DNA of 64,000 nt from DATKWD01 sp035529695 (GTDB taxonomy: Bacteria > Actinomycetota > Acidimicrobiia > Acidimicrobiales > Salinilacustritrichaceae). This document shows positions 53,162 through 62,547 of this stretch, in pieces. The notes below the pieces were generated by a model that was not told where the DNA came from, ran no database searches, and saw only the letters and a list, made by a program, of their open reading frames with translations. Both the position numbers and the translations under genes were made by a program. The stretch covers positions 19,318 to 83,317 of the forward strand of contig DATKWD010000097.1 of assembly GCA_035529695.1 (NCBI GenBank). The letters run 5' to 3'. How positions within the stretch are numbered: the first letter of the stretch is position 1; every line of letters begins with the position of its first letter.

Positions 53162-53617
53162 CTACTCGACCGCGGCGGCGAGGCGCTCGAGGGTCGCTTC
53201 CATGCCCGCCTTGTTGTGGGGCACACGGTCTTCGACACCCGAGATCGACTTGGTCATCTTCTTGACCTCCTCAGGGCGATGGTCCTGCCAGAGCTCGGTG
53301 ACCCGGCAGCCGGCATCGGTCGGCTCGATCGCGTAGCCCCAGGTCGCGTACACGAAGTCGCCGACCATGCAGTCGAAGATGAACTGTTCGTTCGGTACGA
53401 ACTCGACGATCTGGGCCTCGGTGCTCCAATCCTTGTCGCCCAGGCGGTTGTGTCCGGTCCACTTGGCTCCGAGTGCCGGTCCGTCGTGGCCCTCGTTCCA
53501 TTCGCACGAGTGGTTCTCGGGTGACCATTCGCCCATGCGGGTGACGTCGGTGAGCGCGGCGAAAACGACCTCGGGCGGGGCGGCGATGTCACGAGAGACT
53601 TCCAGGTCAGGGGTCAT
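53162..53617 (-). CDS. SRPBCC-family (START-like) protein
   Basis: 151 residues. VSRDIAAPPEVVFAALTDVTRMGEWSPEN and the later WGYAIEPTDAGCRVTELWQD are the pattern of polyketide cyclase/SRPBCC proteins, with a hydrophobic ligand cavity. Role unknown; small-molecule binding is likely. First gene of a two-gene operon with the methyltransferase. Confidence 0.85.
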   Translation of the reverse strand: MTPDLEVSRDIAAPPEVVFAALTDVTRMGEWSPENHSCEWNEGHDGPALGAKWTGHNRLGDKDWSTEAQIVEFVPNEQFIFDCMVGDFVYATWGYAIEPTDAGCRVTELWQDHRPEEVKKMTKSISGVEDRVPHNKAGMEATLERLAAAVE

Positions 53618-53621
53618 GGGA

Positions 53622-54371
53622 TCACCGTAGGGCTCCGAGCCAGGTGCTCACGAGCGCCCACGTCTCAGCCGGGCGTTCGAGGTGGACAGCATGGCCGGCG
53701 CCGTCGACGATGCGAACGGTGGCGTTCGGTCCGATCGAGTCGGCCATGCGGTGGGCGAGCGCCGCGAACTTGTCGTCGTGTGCGCCGGCGAGGAGCAGGA
53801 CAGGCATCGAGAGTCCGCCCAGGCGCTCCCACAACGGTTCCTGGGTGCCCGTGCCGGAGTTGCGCAGGCTGGCGGCGAGTCCGGCCGGATCGTTGGCGAG
53901 GCGTTCGGCCCGGTGTTGGTCGGCGTCGGCGATCCCGGCGAACAATCCGAGCGCCAGCCAGTCGTCGAGAAAGTCCGGGAGCGGTTCGGTGTCGAGTCGG
54001 CGCGCCAGGCGCTCGTCGGCCGTTCGACGTGCTGCACGCTCGTCAGCGTCGTCGATGCCGGCGGTCGACCCGATGAGGATCAGGCGCTCGACCAGGTCGG
54101 GTCGCTCGAGCGCGAGGTGCAGGCACATCCGCCCGCCCATGGAGTAGCCGAGGTAGGTGGCTCGGCCTGCGGCCTCGCCGATCAGGCGCCCTGACTCGGT
54201 CAGGTCGGCGTCAGCGTGGCCCGATCGCCCGTGACCCGGCGCATCGACACAGATGACCTCGTGGGCGCCGAGTTCGGCCGCGAATCGGCCCCAGCACTGT
54301 GCGTTCTGCGTGAACCCGTGGACCAGGACCAGCGGTGATCCCGATCCCGTTCGCTCGACGTGGAGGGCCAT
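53622..54371 (-). CDS. menH: Alpha/beta hydrolase, probable MenH
   Basis: 249 residues from ATG 54371. LVLVHGFTQNAQCWGRF is the oxyanion region, LGYSMGGRMCLHLAL holds the nucleophile serine and GAGHAVHLERP the catalytic histidine. VDAPGHGRSGHADADLTESGRLIGE matches the MenH (SHCHC synthase) pattern. It is divergent from menD, 32 bases apart, which supports MenH, but other hydrolases of this fold look alike. Confidence 0.75.
   Translation of the reverse strand: MALHVERTGSGSPLVLVHGFTQNAQCWGRFAAELGAHEVICVDAPGHGRSGHADADLTESGRLIGEAAGRATYLGYSMGGRMCLHLALERPDLVERLILIGSTAGIDDADERAARRTADERLARRLDTEPLPDFLDDWLALGLFAGIADADQHRAERLANDPAGLAASLRNSGTGTQEPLWERLGGLSMPVLLLAGAHDDKFAALAHRMADSIGPNATVRIVDGAGHAVHLERPAETWALVSTWLGALR
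53624..53629 (-). promoter_or_regulatory. Putative -10 (TACGGT) of the SRPBCC gene, leaderless layout
   Basis: On the minus strand TACGGT ends 6 nt before the ATG at 53617. It lies inside the last codons of the upstream menH-like gene, so this operon can be expressed independently. Confidence 0.55.
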
Positions 54372-54403
54372 GAGGTTCGCATCGTGGCACGCTCCGTGGT
54401 GGG

Positions 54404-56065
54404 ATGCGTCCCGTGACCGCCGCCGCGACGTTCTGCGCAACGCTGGTGGACGAGTGGATCCGCCTGGGCGTCACCGACGCCGTCGTGTGCCCGGGGAGTC
54501 GTTCGACACCGATGGCACTGGCGATCGCCGACTCGAACCTACGGCTCCACATGCACCACGACGAGCGAAGTGCTGCGTTCATGGCCCTCGGGATCGCACT
54601 TGCCTCGGGTCGACCGGCCATCATCCTGACCACGAGTGGCACCGCGACGGTGAACCTCCACCCCGCGGTCGTCGAGGCCGACCTCAGCGGCGTCCCGATG
54701 ATCGTCTGCACGGCTGATCGGCCACCGTGGCTCCACGGCAGGGGAGCGCCCCAGACCATCGACCAGCGGCACCTCTACGGCACGGCAGTGAGGGCCTTTC
54801 ACGACCCGGGTGTACCCGATGGGGAGCAATCATCCACGTGGAGGATGCTCGCCCGAGCGGTCCATGCCGACTCACTGGTAGCCCGCGATCGAGCGGGCCC
54901 GGTGCAGTTGAACCTGTCCTTCGACGAACCGCTCACGGGAGGACCGGACGAGCTTCCGCCCGTGTTGTCCGAGTCAGACCCACCGGCGACTCCCGACGCA
55001 CCGGGGCAACCCGAGCGGCTGACCGGCCGGGGTGTCATCGTCGCGGGGCGATCACACCTCGACTCGGCCGACGTGCTGCGGCTCGCCACAGAAGCCGGCT
55101 GGCCGATCCTGGCCGATCCGAGGTCGAGGCTCGACCGCTCCGCTCGGTGTGTCGTGGTCCATCCCGACAGCATCCTCCGGCACGAAGCGACGGCCGCCGC
55201 GCTGCGGCCTGAGATGGTGCTTCGGATCGGAGAGGCTCCGTCCTCGAGAGTCGTGAACGAGTGGCTCCGTGACTGCGGGGCTCACGAGGTGGTCGTCGCC
55301 GATCGGCACCTCGACCCTTGGGTCAGTGCCGACGAAGTGATCGTCACGCTGCGATCCGATGCGCTGGCCGGCTGGTCCTTCGCCGTGAGCGCCGAACCGG
55401 CGTGGTTGGACGGCTGGGTCCACGCCGAGGAGCGGGCAGCCGCGGCCATCGCTTCGGTCGTCGACGACGGTCTGCTGTCCGAACCGGCGGCGGCCCGCTG
55501 CGTCTTCGACGTGTCGGCACCTGGGACGGCCATCGTGCTGTCGTCTTCGATGCCGGTCCGCGACGCCGAGTGGTATGCCGAACCGGCGGCAGCGGGCGTC
55601 GAGGTCTACGCGAACCGTGGTGCGAACGGAATCGACGGCGTGACCTCGACGGCCGTCGGTGTCGCACTGGCTGGCCGACGCACGGTCGCGATCCTCGGCG
55701 ACGTCGCCTTCCTGCACGACTCAAACGGTCTGCTCGGCCTCGCCCAGCGGCACCTCGACCTCACCCTCGTCGTCGTCGACAACAACGGCGGCGGGATCTT
55801 CTCGTTCCTCCCGCAGGCGAAGGTTCTGTCTGTCGGCCGTTTCGAGCAGCTCTTCGGCACCCCCCACGGCGTCGACCTGCCGGGGCTCGCAAAGGCACAC
55901 GGACTCCCTTGCCACACGGTGAGGTCAGGTGCGGCGCTTTCGAGCGCGCTCCAGACCGACGGCACGCAGATCGTGCTGGTCGAAACCGACCGTGGGGCCA
56001 ACGTCGCGGTCCACGAGGCGATCAATGCCGCCGTGGCGGCGTCGCTCGACGACCCGTCCGGCTGA
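54404..56065 (+). CDS. menD: SEPHCHC synthase MenD
   Basis: 553 residues. The thiamine diphosphate enzyme pattern is clear: CPGSRSTPMALAIAD, HHDERSAAFMALGIA, RPAIILTTSGTATVNLHPAVVEA, TADRPPWLHGRGAPQTIDQ and the cofactor motif GDVAFLHDSNGLL...VVDNNGGGIFSFLPQ. It condenses isochorismate with 2-oxoglutarate. A G-rich ribosome site (GGTGGG) precedes the ATG. Confidence 0.96.
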   Translation: MRPVTAAATFCATLVDEWIRLGVTDAVVCPGSRSTPMALAIADSNLRLHMHHDERSAAFMALGIALASGRPAIILTTSGTATVNLHPAVVEADLSGVPMIVCTADRPPWLHGRGAPQTIDQRHLYGTAVRAFHDPGVPDGEQSSTWRMLARAVHADSLVARDRAGPVQLNLSFDEPLTGGPDELPPVLSESDPPATPDAPGQPERLTGRGVIVAGRSHLDSADVLRLATEAGWPILADPRSRLDRSARCVVVHPDSILRHEATAAALRPEMVLRIGEAPSSRVVNEWLRDCGAHEVVVADRHLDPWVSADEVIVTLRSDALAGWSFAVSAEPAWLDGWVHAEERAAAAIASVVDDGLLSEPAAARCVFDVSAPGTAIVLSSSMPVRDAEWYAEPAAAGVEVYANRGANGIDGVTSTAVGVALAGRRTVAILGDVAFLHDSNGLLGLAQRHLDLTLVVVDNNGGGIFSFLPQAKVLSVGRFEQLFGTPHGVDLPGLAKAHGLPCHTVRSGAALSSALQTDGTQIVLVETDRGANVAVHEAINAAVAASLDDPSG

Positions 56066-56073
56066 AGGTACCG

Positions 56074-57270
56074 CTACGGGCGCACGATGGCGTTGAGCAC
56101 GGCCTGGAACTTGGCTCGGGTCTCGGCGAGCTCAGCGTCGGGGTCCGAGTCGGACACGACTCCGACGCCGGCGAAGACTCGAGCGGTTGCGCCGTCGAGT
56201 TCGGCCGAGCGGATGCCGACGGCCCATGAGCCGTTCCCGCCGCCGTCGACCCAGCCGACCGGGCCGCCGTAGCGGCCGCGGTCGTCCGGTTCGAGCCGGC
56301 CGATCAGATCGAGCGCTGCCGCTCGGGGCTCACCACCGACGGCGGGAGTGGGATGCAGCGCGGCCACGAGTTCGAGGACCGACGGCTCGGGCCATGACAA
56401 GCGTCCCGTCACGGCGGTGGCGAGGTGCTGCACATTGGCGACCGACACCACCGACGGCTCGGCCTCGGCGTCGAGATACGAGCACCAACCAAGCAACGTG
56501 TCGTGGACCATGTCGATGGTGATCTGGTGTTCCCACCGGTCCTTCTCGGACGCGAGCAGGCTGGCAGCCAGACGCGCGTCGGCCGAAGGGTCGCCCGATC
56601 GGGGAGCGGTACCGGCCATCGGTTGGGCTCGCACCCGGTCGCCCGATCGGGCCACGAGCAGCTCGGGACTGGCCCCGACGAACCCGTCGATCGAGTAGAG
56701 CATGCAGCTCGGGTAGGCCCGTTGCAGGCGGCTGAGCACCAACGAAGGGGGGATGGGCGAGTCGGCGGTGATGACGACCTCGCGGGCGAGCACCACCTTG
56801 GTCAGTTCACCGTCGAGGATGCGCTCGCGGGCGTTGTCGACGCACTTCATCCATCGGTCCGGATCGACGGTCGGTGTGACCTCGAAGTGTGACGGAGCCG
56901 GCGCGACCACTCCTCGAGCGGCAGCGTCGATCGCCAATGGATCGACGGCGCCGCCCTCGCTGATCGCGGTCACCCACGAGGTGCCGTCGGCCGACCGGCC
57001 GACCAGCTGGGCGGGAACCACCAGATCACCACCGCCGCCGAATGGCAGTGCGCCCAGCGCAACTGCGCCCGAACCCGGCCGCCCGACCTCATCGTCGGTC
57101 TCGACCGAGGCGAGCCAGGCAGCAGCCACCGCCACGTCGACCCGGGCAGCGACGCCGCGGCCGGCCAGCCCGTCGCCATCGCGCAGCCACACCGCGCCGT
57201 CGTCGCCGGCCCATCCGAGCAGGTCGGCCTCGCCGTCGAGCCGGCGTGTGCGAGCGACGAGGCCGGTCAC
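56074..57270 (-). CDS. menF: Isochorismate synthase MenF
   Basis: 398 residues from GTG 57270, overlapping the menG stop (GTGA). The chorismate-binding core has LTKVVLAREVVI, GFVGASPELLVARSGDRVRAQPMAGTAPRSGDP, SEKDRWEHQITIDMVHDTL, LHPTPAVGGEPRAAALDLI and YGGPVGWVDGGGNGSWAVGIRSA. Given menD next door, isochorismate for menaquinone is the likely product rather than salicylate. Confidence 0.92.
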   Translation of the reverse strand: MTGLVARTRRLDGEADLLGWAGDDGAVWLRDGDGLAGRGVAARVDVAVAAAWLASVETDDEVGRPGSGAVALGALPFGGGGDLVVPAQLVGRSADGTSWVTAISEGGAVDPLAIDAAARGVVAPAPSHFEVTPTVDPDRWMKCVDNARERILDGELTKVVLAREVVITADSPIPPSLVLSRLQRAYPSCMLYSIDGFVGASPELLVARSGDRVRAQPMAGTAPRSGDPSADARLAASLLASEKDRWEHQITIDMVHDTLLGWCSYLDAEAEPSVVSVANVQHLATAVTGRLSWPEPSVLELVAALHPTPAVGGEPRAAALDLIGRLEPDDRGRYGGPVGWVDGGGNGSWAVGIRSAELDGATARVFAGVGVVSDSDPDAELAETRAKFQAVLNAIVRP

Positions 57271-57953
57271 AGGGCTCGGCGGGTTGCCGTGACCAACTGA
57301 CTGATGCCGCCGCTGAGGAGCGTGCGATCGACCTCGGTGAACCCGACATCAGCCAGCATCTGCAGCATCACATCGGGTTCGGGGAGGTATTCCACCGACT
57401 TCGGCAGGTACTGGTAGGCGGAGGCATCGGAGATCAGGCCGCCGACGAACGGCACGACGTTGCCGAAATAGACACCGTGGCCGTAGCGCAGCACCCGGTT
57501 GGACGGCTCGGCGACCTCGAGGATGGCCAGCCGACCACCCGGGCGGATGATGCGCGCCATCTCGGCAAAGGCTCCGCCGAGGTCGACGAAGTTGCGAAGG
57601 GCGAACCCGCAGGTGAGTCCGTCGACCGCGCCGTCGGGGAGCGGCAGTCGCAGTGCGTCGGAGTGGACGAGCGGTGCCTCGGTCCGAGCAGCCGCGAGCA
57701 TGCCGAACGAGAGGTCGAAGCCGAGGGGGACGTAGCCCATCTTGGTGATCTCACGGCAGAAGTCGCCCGTCCCGCAGGCGAGGTCGGCGATGACCGATTC
57801 CTGCGTCAGGCCGAGCGACCGAACGGTCCGCTTGCGCCAGCCGACATCCATGCCAAGAGTCAGGACGCGGTTCAGCAGGTCGTACCGAGGGGCGATCGAA
57901 TCGAACATCGAGCGCACCGCCCGAACCTTTTCGTCACCGACGGGGAGGGCCAC
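57267..57953 (-). CDS. menG: Demethylmenaquinone methyltransferase MenG (UbiE)
   Basis: 228 residues from GTG 57953, the start that gives a normal N-terminus before KVRAVRSMFDSIAPRYDLLNRVLTLGMDVGWRKRTV. SAM motif VIADLACGTGDFCREIT, CGFALRNFVDLGGAFAEMARIIRPGGRLAILEVAEP and FVGGLISDASAYQYLPKSVEYLPEP are diagnostic of UbiE/MenG. It makes the last methylation of menaquinone. Confidence 0.95.
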   Translation of the reverse strand: MALPVGDEKVRAVRSMFDSIAPRYDLLNRVLTLGMDVGWRKRTVRSLGLTQESVIADLACGTGDFCREITKMGYVPLGFDLSFGMLAAARTEAPLVHSDALRLPLPDGAVDGLTCGFALRNFVDLGGAFAEMARIIRPGGRLAILEVAEPSNRVLRYGHGVYFGNVVPFVGGLISDASAYQYLPKSVEYLPEPDVMLQMLADVGFTEVDRTLLSGGISQLVTATRRAL

Positions 57954-57960
57954 GGCGCCC

Positions 57961-57966
57961 ACGCTA
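57961..57966 (-). promoter_or_regulatory. Putative -10 (TAGCGT) of menG-menF, leaderless layout
   Basis: On the minus strand TAGCGT ends 7 nt before the GTG at 57953. Confidence 0.53.
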
Positions 57967-58005
57967 TGGCCCCGGCCGCGTCGACCGGCAAGGCGAAACG
58001 GTGCG

Positions 58006-58011
58006 TAACGT
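58006..58011 (+). promoter_or_regulatory. Putative -10 (TAACGT) of the M50 protease gene, leaderless layout
   Basis: TAACGT ends 7 nt before the ATG at 58019, which supports this start over the GTG at 58001. Confidence 0.53.
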
Positions 58012-58018
58012 TCCATTC

Positions 58019-58669
58019 ATGGTCGCCGATGCGCACTTCCGGCTGGCGGGCATCCCCGTACGGGTCGAACCCGTCTTCTGGATCATCGTCGTGCTCTTCG
58101 GCTTTCGGGCGCGAACGGGCTGGTCATTGGCCGTGTGGGTGCTCGTGGTGTTCGTGTCGATCCTGCTGCACGAACTCGGTCATGCCGTCGCGTACCGGAT
58201 GTTCGGTGCCCGGGCGACGATCACGCTCACCGCATTCGCCGGCCTCACGCACGGACCCCGACTCGATGGGCGATGGCGCCGCATCGCCGTCAGCCTCGCC
58301 GGCCCCCTCAGCGCGTTGGTGCTGTTCGGCCTGCCGGCCATGGCCCTGCGCGACGGCGAATTCGGACAACAGCTCTTGTTCGACGTCGTCACCGGACAGA
58401 CCTGGCAAGGGTGGTACCTCGCGCTCTCCGATCTCGTCTTCGTCAACGTCTGGTGGTCGCTCGTCAACCTGCTGCCCATTCGTCCCCTCGACGGGGGCAA
58501 CGTCATGACCGAGGTCGTCGGCGTCTCGAGGGCCAGGGTCGTGTCCATGGCCGTGGCCGCCGCCGGTGCGGTCTACGCATGGTCGATCGGCGAGCAGTAC
58601 GTGGCGTTCTTCGCCGTGCTCCTCGGCTTCATGAACCACTCCGAACGCCAAGCCGAGCAAGCCGCCTAG
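58019..58669 (+). CDS. Site-2 protease-family (M50) membrane metalloprotease
   Basis: 216 residues. The zinc motif HELGH lies near residue 51 in a membrane helix (WVLVVFVSILLHELGHAVAY), and NLLPIRPLDGGNV carries the third zinc ligand. About five membrane segments. There are no PDZ or CBS domains, so it is a minimal rhomboid-like S2P relative. It should cleave a membrane protein within the bilayer; target unknown. Confidence 0.9.
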   Translation: MVADAHFRLAGIPVRVEPVFWIIVVLFGFRARTGWSLAVWVLVVFVSILLHELGHAVAYRMFGARATITLTAFAGLTHGPRLDGRWRRIAVSLAGPLSALVLFGLPAMALRDGEFGQQLLFDVVTGQTWQGWYLALSDLVFVNVWWSLVNLLPIRPLDGGNVMTEVVGVSRARVVSMAVAAAGAVYAWSIGEQYVAFFAVLLGFMNHSERQAEQAA

Positions 58670-58672
58670 GCA

Positions 58673-60316
58673 TCAGGCGGTGAGCGCCTGCTCCTTGGCC
58701 CAGCGGTAGTCGGCCTTGCCTGCGGGCGAGCGCACGACCTCGTCGACGAACACGAACGCCTTGGGCAGCTTGTAGCGGGCGATGTGCTTGGCAGCTTCGG
58801 CAAGGAGGGACTCTTCGTCGGGAGCGTCGCCCTTTGGTTGCACGATGGCGATGACCTCGTTGCCCCAGCGCTCGCTCGGACGGCCGGCCACGACGACGTC
58901 GAACACGCCGGGATGGTGAGCGAGCGCCTGCTCGACCTCTTCGGCGAAGACCTTCTCGCCGCCGGTGTTGATCGTGACCGAGTCGCGCCCGTACAGCTCG
59001 ATGATGCCGTCGGCGGTGAGGCGGGCGCGGTCGCCCGGCACCGAGTAGCGGATGTCATCGATCACCGGGAAGGTCTTGGCGGTCTTGTCGGCATCGCCGA
59101 GGTAGCCGAGCGGCACCCGCCCCTGTTGTGCGAGCCACCCCTCCTCCTCGTGCCCGGCGGCGAGCAGACGGTCGAGCTCGGGCGACACGACACATGCGCC
59201 CGGGCCGGGAGTGAACGTCCCGGTCGAGGCCTTCTGCCCGGCTGCGCTGGTGTGCGACATCTGCGACCCCGTCTCGGAGGCACCGACGGCGTCCATGATC
59301 ATCACGCTCGGCATGGCAGCCAGGAAGCGGTCCTTGATCGTCGAGTTGAGCGGCGCTCCGCCCGAAACCACGAGCAACATCGACGAGGTGTCGTGCGTGC
59401 CGTTCTCGAGCTCCTCGACGAGCGGCCGTCCGAAGGCGTCGCCCACCAAGAGCAGGATGTTGACCTCTTCCTTCTCGACGATCGACCACACGTCGACCGG
59501 ATCGAGGCGATCGACCACGTCCTGCACGACGACGGTGTGTCCGCTGTTCATGGCGTTGAACCCGAGCCAGTGCCCGGCACCGTGCATGAACGGGGGAGCC
59601 GGCATGAGACGGGCGCCTCCACCCTCGGCCGCGGTCACGATCTCCTCGATCGAGGCGAACTCCTCGCCTGTCGCCTGGTTGCGGCCGCCGAGCGCACCGA
59701 CGTAGATGTCGGCCTGCCGCCAGAGCACCCCCTTGGGCATGCCGGTGGTTCCGCCGGTGTAGAGGATGTAGAGGTCGTCGGGCGACCAGTCCGTCGACAC
59801 CGCGGGGAGGTCGGCCGACGCACCAGCGAGGGCAGCCTCGTACTCGACGGCGCCGGGGAGCAGGTCGTTCCCCGAGTCGTCGTCGACCTGGATCAGGACC
59901 TCGAGCTCGGGAAGATCGGCGAGCACGTTGGCGAGCGTCGGTGCGAACGCCGAGTGGTAGACGATGGCCTTCGCTCCGCTGTTGTCGAGCAGGTAGAGGA
60001 GCTCTTCCTCGACATACCGGTAGTTGACGTTGAACGGAGCGACCCGTGCCTTGTAGGACCCGAGCATCGCTTCGAGGTACTCGTTGCCGTTGTGGATATA
60101 GATGGCCAGGTGGTCCTGGTGCGACTCGTGTCCCTCGAGTCCGGAGCGATCGGTCCGCGGACCGACTCCACGCTCGGCGAGGTGGTTCGCGAGCCGTCGG
60201 GTCCGGTCGGTGACCTCGGCGTAGCTGAGCCGCCGGTCGCGCCACACCAGACACTCCCGATCGGGGATGGCGGCCGAGACGGCTTCGTGGACAGCAGCGA
60301 GATTGAAGTCGGTCAC
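58673..60316 (-). CDS. AMP-dependent acyl-CoA synthetase
   Basis: 547 residues from GTG 60316. ATP loop LYTGGTTGMPKGVLWRQ, MPAPPFMHGAGHWLGF, DAVGASETGSQMSH, RYSVPGDRARLTADGIIELYGRDSVTINTGGEKVFAEEVE and the catalytic lysine in PAGKADYRW. The pattern matches fatty acyl-CoA synthetases of the FadD group. Chain specificity unknown. It ends 3 bases from the convergent M50 gene. Confidence 0.93.
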   Translation of the reverse strand: MTDFNLAAVHEAVSAAIPDRECLVWRDRRLSYAEVTDRTRRLANHLAERGVGPRTDRSGLEGHESHQDHLAIYIHNGNEYLEAMLGSYKARVAPFNVNYRYVEEELLYLLDNSGAKAIVYHSAFAPTLANVLADLPELEVLIQVDDDSGNDLLPGAVEYEAALAGASADLPAVSTDWSPDDLYILYTGGTTGMPKGVLWRQADIYVGALGGRNQATGEEFASIEEIVTAAEGGGARLMPAPPFMHGAGHWLGFNAMNSGHTVVVQDVVDRLDPVDVWSIVEKEEVNILLLVGDAFGRPLVEELENGTHDTSSMLLVVSGGAPLNSTIKDRFLAAMPSVMIMDAVGASETGSQMSHTSAAGQKASTGTFTPGPGACVVSPELDRLLAAGHEEEGWLAQQGRVPLGYLGDADKTAKTFPVIDDIRYSVPGDRARLTADGIIELYGRDSVTINTGGEKVFAEEVEQALAHHPGVFDVVVAGRPSERWGNEVIAIVQPKGDAPDEESLLAEAAKHIARYKLPKAFVFVDEVVRSPAGKADYRWAKEQALTA

Positions 60317-60359
60317 GCGGCCGATTGTTGCAGGCGGGCCCGAGTACGGACCAGACGAG

Positions 60360-60653
60360 CTACTTGAACCAGATCCGTTGGTAGTCGCGGCTCTCTTCGT
60401 TGGTGAAGAGGTAGAGCAGGAGTGCATCGAACATGAGGCTCACGATGGCGAGGCTGAGGAGGCCGCCGACCCCGAAGATGCTGAACCAGACCAGGATCGA
60501 CACGATGGCCGTCGCGACACCGATCGCCGGACCCCACTTCTTCTCGTTCGCCGTGCCGAAGCCGCCGGCCACGCCTCCGGCCACCACCAGCAGCGTCAGC
60601 GCGCCGAGCCCTCCGAACAGGAATCCGAAGGCTGCGTTCAGGTAGAGCAGCAT
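60360..60653 (-). CDS. Small hypothetical membrane protein
   Basis: 97 residues from ATG 60653; an upstream ATG at 60710 would add 19 polar residues and overlap the divergent gene. Three membrane segments (NAAFGFLFGGLGALTLLVVAGGVAGGF, GPAIGVATAIVSILVWFSIF, GGLLSLAIVSLMFDALLLYLF) and a charged tail NEESRDYQRIWFK. No family recognised. Confidence 0.65.
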   Translation of the reverse strand: MLLYLNAAFGFLFGGLGALTLLVVAGGVAGGFGTANEKKWGPAIGVATAIVSILVWFSIFGVGGLLSLAIVSLMFDALLLYLFTNEESRDYQRIWFK

Positions 60654-60708
60654 CGTGGCCGAATAGAGCGATTGTGGTTGGCTTCGGTTGAGCCAGACTC
60701 TTGTCTCC

Positions 60709-61491
60709 ATGGATGACAGTCTCGCAGCAGTTGTGCTGTCTGCGGGCAGCGGACGCCGACTTCTTCCGCTGACCCGACTCCGACCGAAGGTGTTGTGCCC
60801 GGTCGGTGGCAGGCCGTTGCTCGACCATGCCATCGACCGTGTGGCCGATGTCACCGCAGCGATCGCCGTCAACGTGCACGCCGAGCCCGACGCCATGCGG
60901 GCGCATGTCGCCGCGGCTCAGCCTGCGGTCCACGTCTCCGTCGAGCCGGTGGAGGAGCGAGGCACCGCAGGCGCGATCGGCCTGCTGCGACGCTGGATCG
61001 ATGGACGCGACGTGGTGGTCGTCAACGGCGACACCTGGGCTCCCGGTTCGGTCGCGCCCCTCCTCGAAGGGTGGGACCGCGAGCGGATCAGGATCTTCGT
61101 GCACGGGTCCGATCGATTCAGCGACCTGATGCTGATCGCCGGATCGGTCATGCCGTGGGCTGACGCGAAGGCCATGCCCGAGACGCCGAGCGGTCTGTTC
61201 GAGGTGTCCTGGCGCGCGGCCCACGAGGCAGGACGGGTCGAGGTCATTCGTCACCACGGCCCCTTTGTCGACTGCGCGACCCCGGCCGACTATCTCCGGG
61301 CCAATCTCGAGGCGTCGGGCGGGACCACGGTGGTCGGCGACGGCGCCGTGGTCGAAGGCACGGCGACCGAGAGCGTCGTGTGGCCGGGAGTGACGGTGCC
61401 GCGAGGCGAACACCTCCACCGGGCGATCCGAGCGAGCGACGAGATGACGGTGCTGGTCAGGGGCGTCGCGCGTGGTGGGCCCGTGGCCTAG
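60709..61491 (+). CDS. Sugar nucleotidyltransferase-like protein
   Basis: 260 residues from ATG 60709. VVLSAGSGRRLLPLTRLRPKVLCPVGGRPLLDHAID is the nucleotide-binding loop of mannose-1-phosphate guanylyltransferase and related enzymes; VVVVNGDTW gives the metal aspartate. The C-terminus has a short left-handed-helix-like stretch (TTVVGDGAVVEGTATESVVWPGVTV). Substrate unknown. Its stop overlaps that of convergent rlmN. Confidence 0.85.
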   Translation: MDDSLAAVVLSAGSGRRLLPLTRLRPKVLCPVGGRPLLDHAIDRVADVTAAIAVNVHAEPDAMRAHVAAAQPAVHVSVEPVEERGTAGAIGLLRRWIDGRDVVVVNGDTWAPGSVAPLLEGWDRERIRIFVHGSDRFSDLMLIAGSVMPWADAKAMPETPSGLFEVSWRAAHEAGRVEVIRHHGPFVDCATPADYLRANLEASGGTTVVGDGAVVEGTATESVVWPGVTVPRGEHLHRAIRASDEMTVLVRGVARGGPVA

Positions 61492-62543
61492 GACCGTCGT
61501 CTGGTGGGTGGCGCGACCGCGCTGATCTCGTGGCTGGCTCGGAGTTGTCCGCAGGCCGCATCGATGTCGGTCCCACGATTCGCTCGCACGGTGGCGTTGA
61601 CACCGGAGGCTTCGAGCCGGTCGCGAAACGCGCGCACCGCAGGCATCGGGGTGCCGACGGTCGGGTAGCCCGGCGTCGGGTTGAGCGGAATGAGATTGAC
61701 GTGAGCCCGAGCGGTCCGGCACAGCTCGGCCAGCTCGTCGGCGTCGGCGAACCGGTCGTTGACGCCACTGATGAGCGCCCACTCGAATGACACCCGCCGG
61801 CGAGTGCGGGTGCGGTAGTCACGACACGCTTCGAGCAGCTCGGCGATGGGGTAGCGGCGGTTGATGGGCACCAGCTCGTCGCGCAGTTCGTCGTTGGCGG
61901 CATGGAGCGACACGGCGAGGCTCACGGGAAGCCCCTCGGTGGCCAGGCGTCGAATCCCCGGGACGATGCCGACCGTCGACACCGTGAGGTGTCGGGCCGA
62001 GATGCCGATGTCGTCGTGGATGCGACGGGCGGCTTCGATCGTCCGGTCGTAGTTGGCGAGGGGTTCGCCCATGCCCATGAACACGACGTTCGAAAGTCGT
62101 CGAGGTCGGGCGCGACGCACGGCCCGGACCACCTGCTCGACGATCTCGCCCACGCCCAGGTTGCGCTCGAAGCCGGCTTGCCCGGTGGCACAGAAGCCGC
62201 ACCCCATGGCGCACCCGGCCTGCGTCGAGATGCACACCGTCGACCGGTCCTTGTAGTGCATGAGCACGGTCTCGACCAGCGCCCCACCATCGAGGGACCA
62301 CAGCCACTTCACCGTGTCGCCGCCGTCGCTCACCGATTCGGTGACCAACGTCAGCGCCTCCGGAAGCAACTCGGCGAGGGTCGCCCTCAGCGACTTGGGG
62401 AGGTTGGTGAGTTCGTCGAGGTCGGCGGCCCGTTCGTACAACCCGTTCCACACCTGGTCGACGCGGTAGCTCGGCTCGCTGTCGAGCAGCTCGGCGAGCT
62501 CGTGCCGCGCAAGGTCGTAGCGGCTCGTCGGCGCGTTCGTCAC
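61488..62543 (-). CDS. rlmN: Dual-specificity RNA methyltransferase RlmN
   Basis: 351 residues from GTG 62543. The radical SAM cluster motif is GCAMGCGFCATG (C-x3-C-x2-C); VFMGMGEPLANYD, STVGIVPGIRRLA, AVSLHAANDELRDELVPINRRYP and the late cysteine in GTDIDAACGQL are intact. It methylates C2 of A2503 in 23S rRNA and A37 in some tRNAs. It starts 4 bases after mshD. Confidence 0.95.
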   Translation of the reverse strand: MTNAPTSRYDLARHELAELLDSEPSYRVDQVWNGLYERAADLDELTNLPKSLRATLAELLPEALTLVTESVSDGGDTVKWLWSLDGGALVETVLMHYKDRSTVCISTQAGCAMGCGFCATGQAGFERNLGVGEIVEQVVRAVRRARPRRLSNVVFMGMGEPLANYDRTIEAARRIHDDIGISARHLTVSTVGIVPGIRRLATEGLPVSLAVSLHAANDELRDELVPINRRYPIAELLEACRDYRTRTRRRVSFEWALISGVNDRFADADELAELCRTARAHVNLIPLNPTPGYPTVGTPMPAVRAFRDRLEASGVNATVRANRGTDIDAACGQLRASHEISAVAPPTRRRS

Positions 62544-62547
62544 GGGG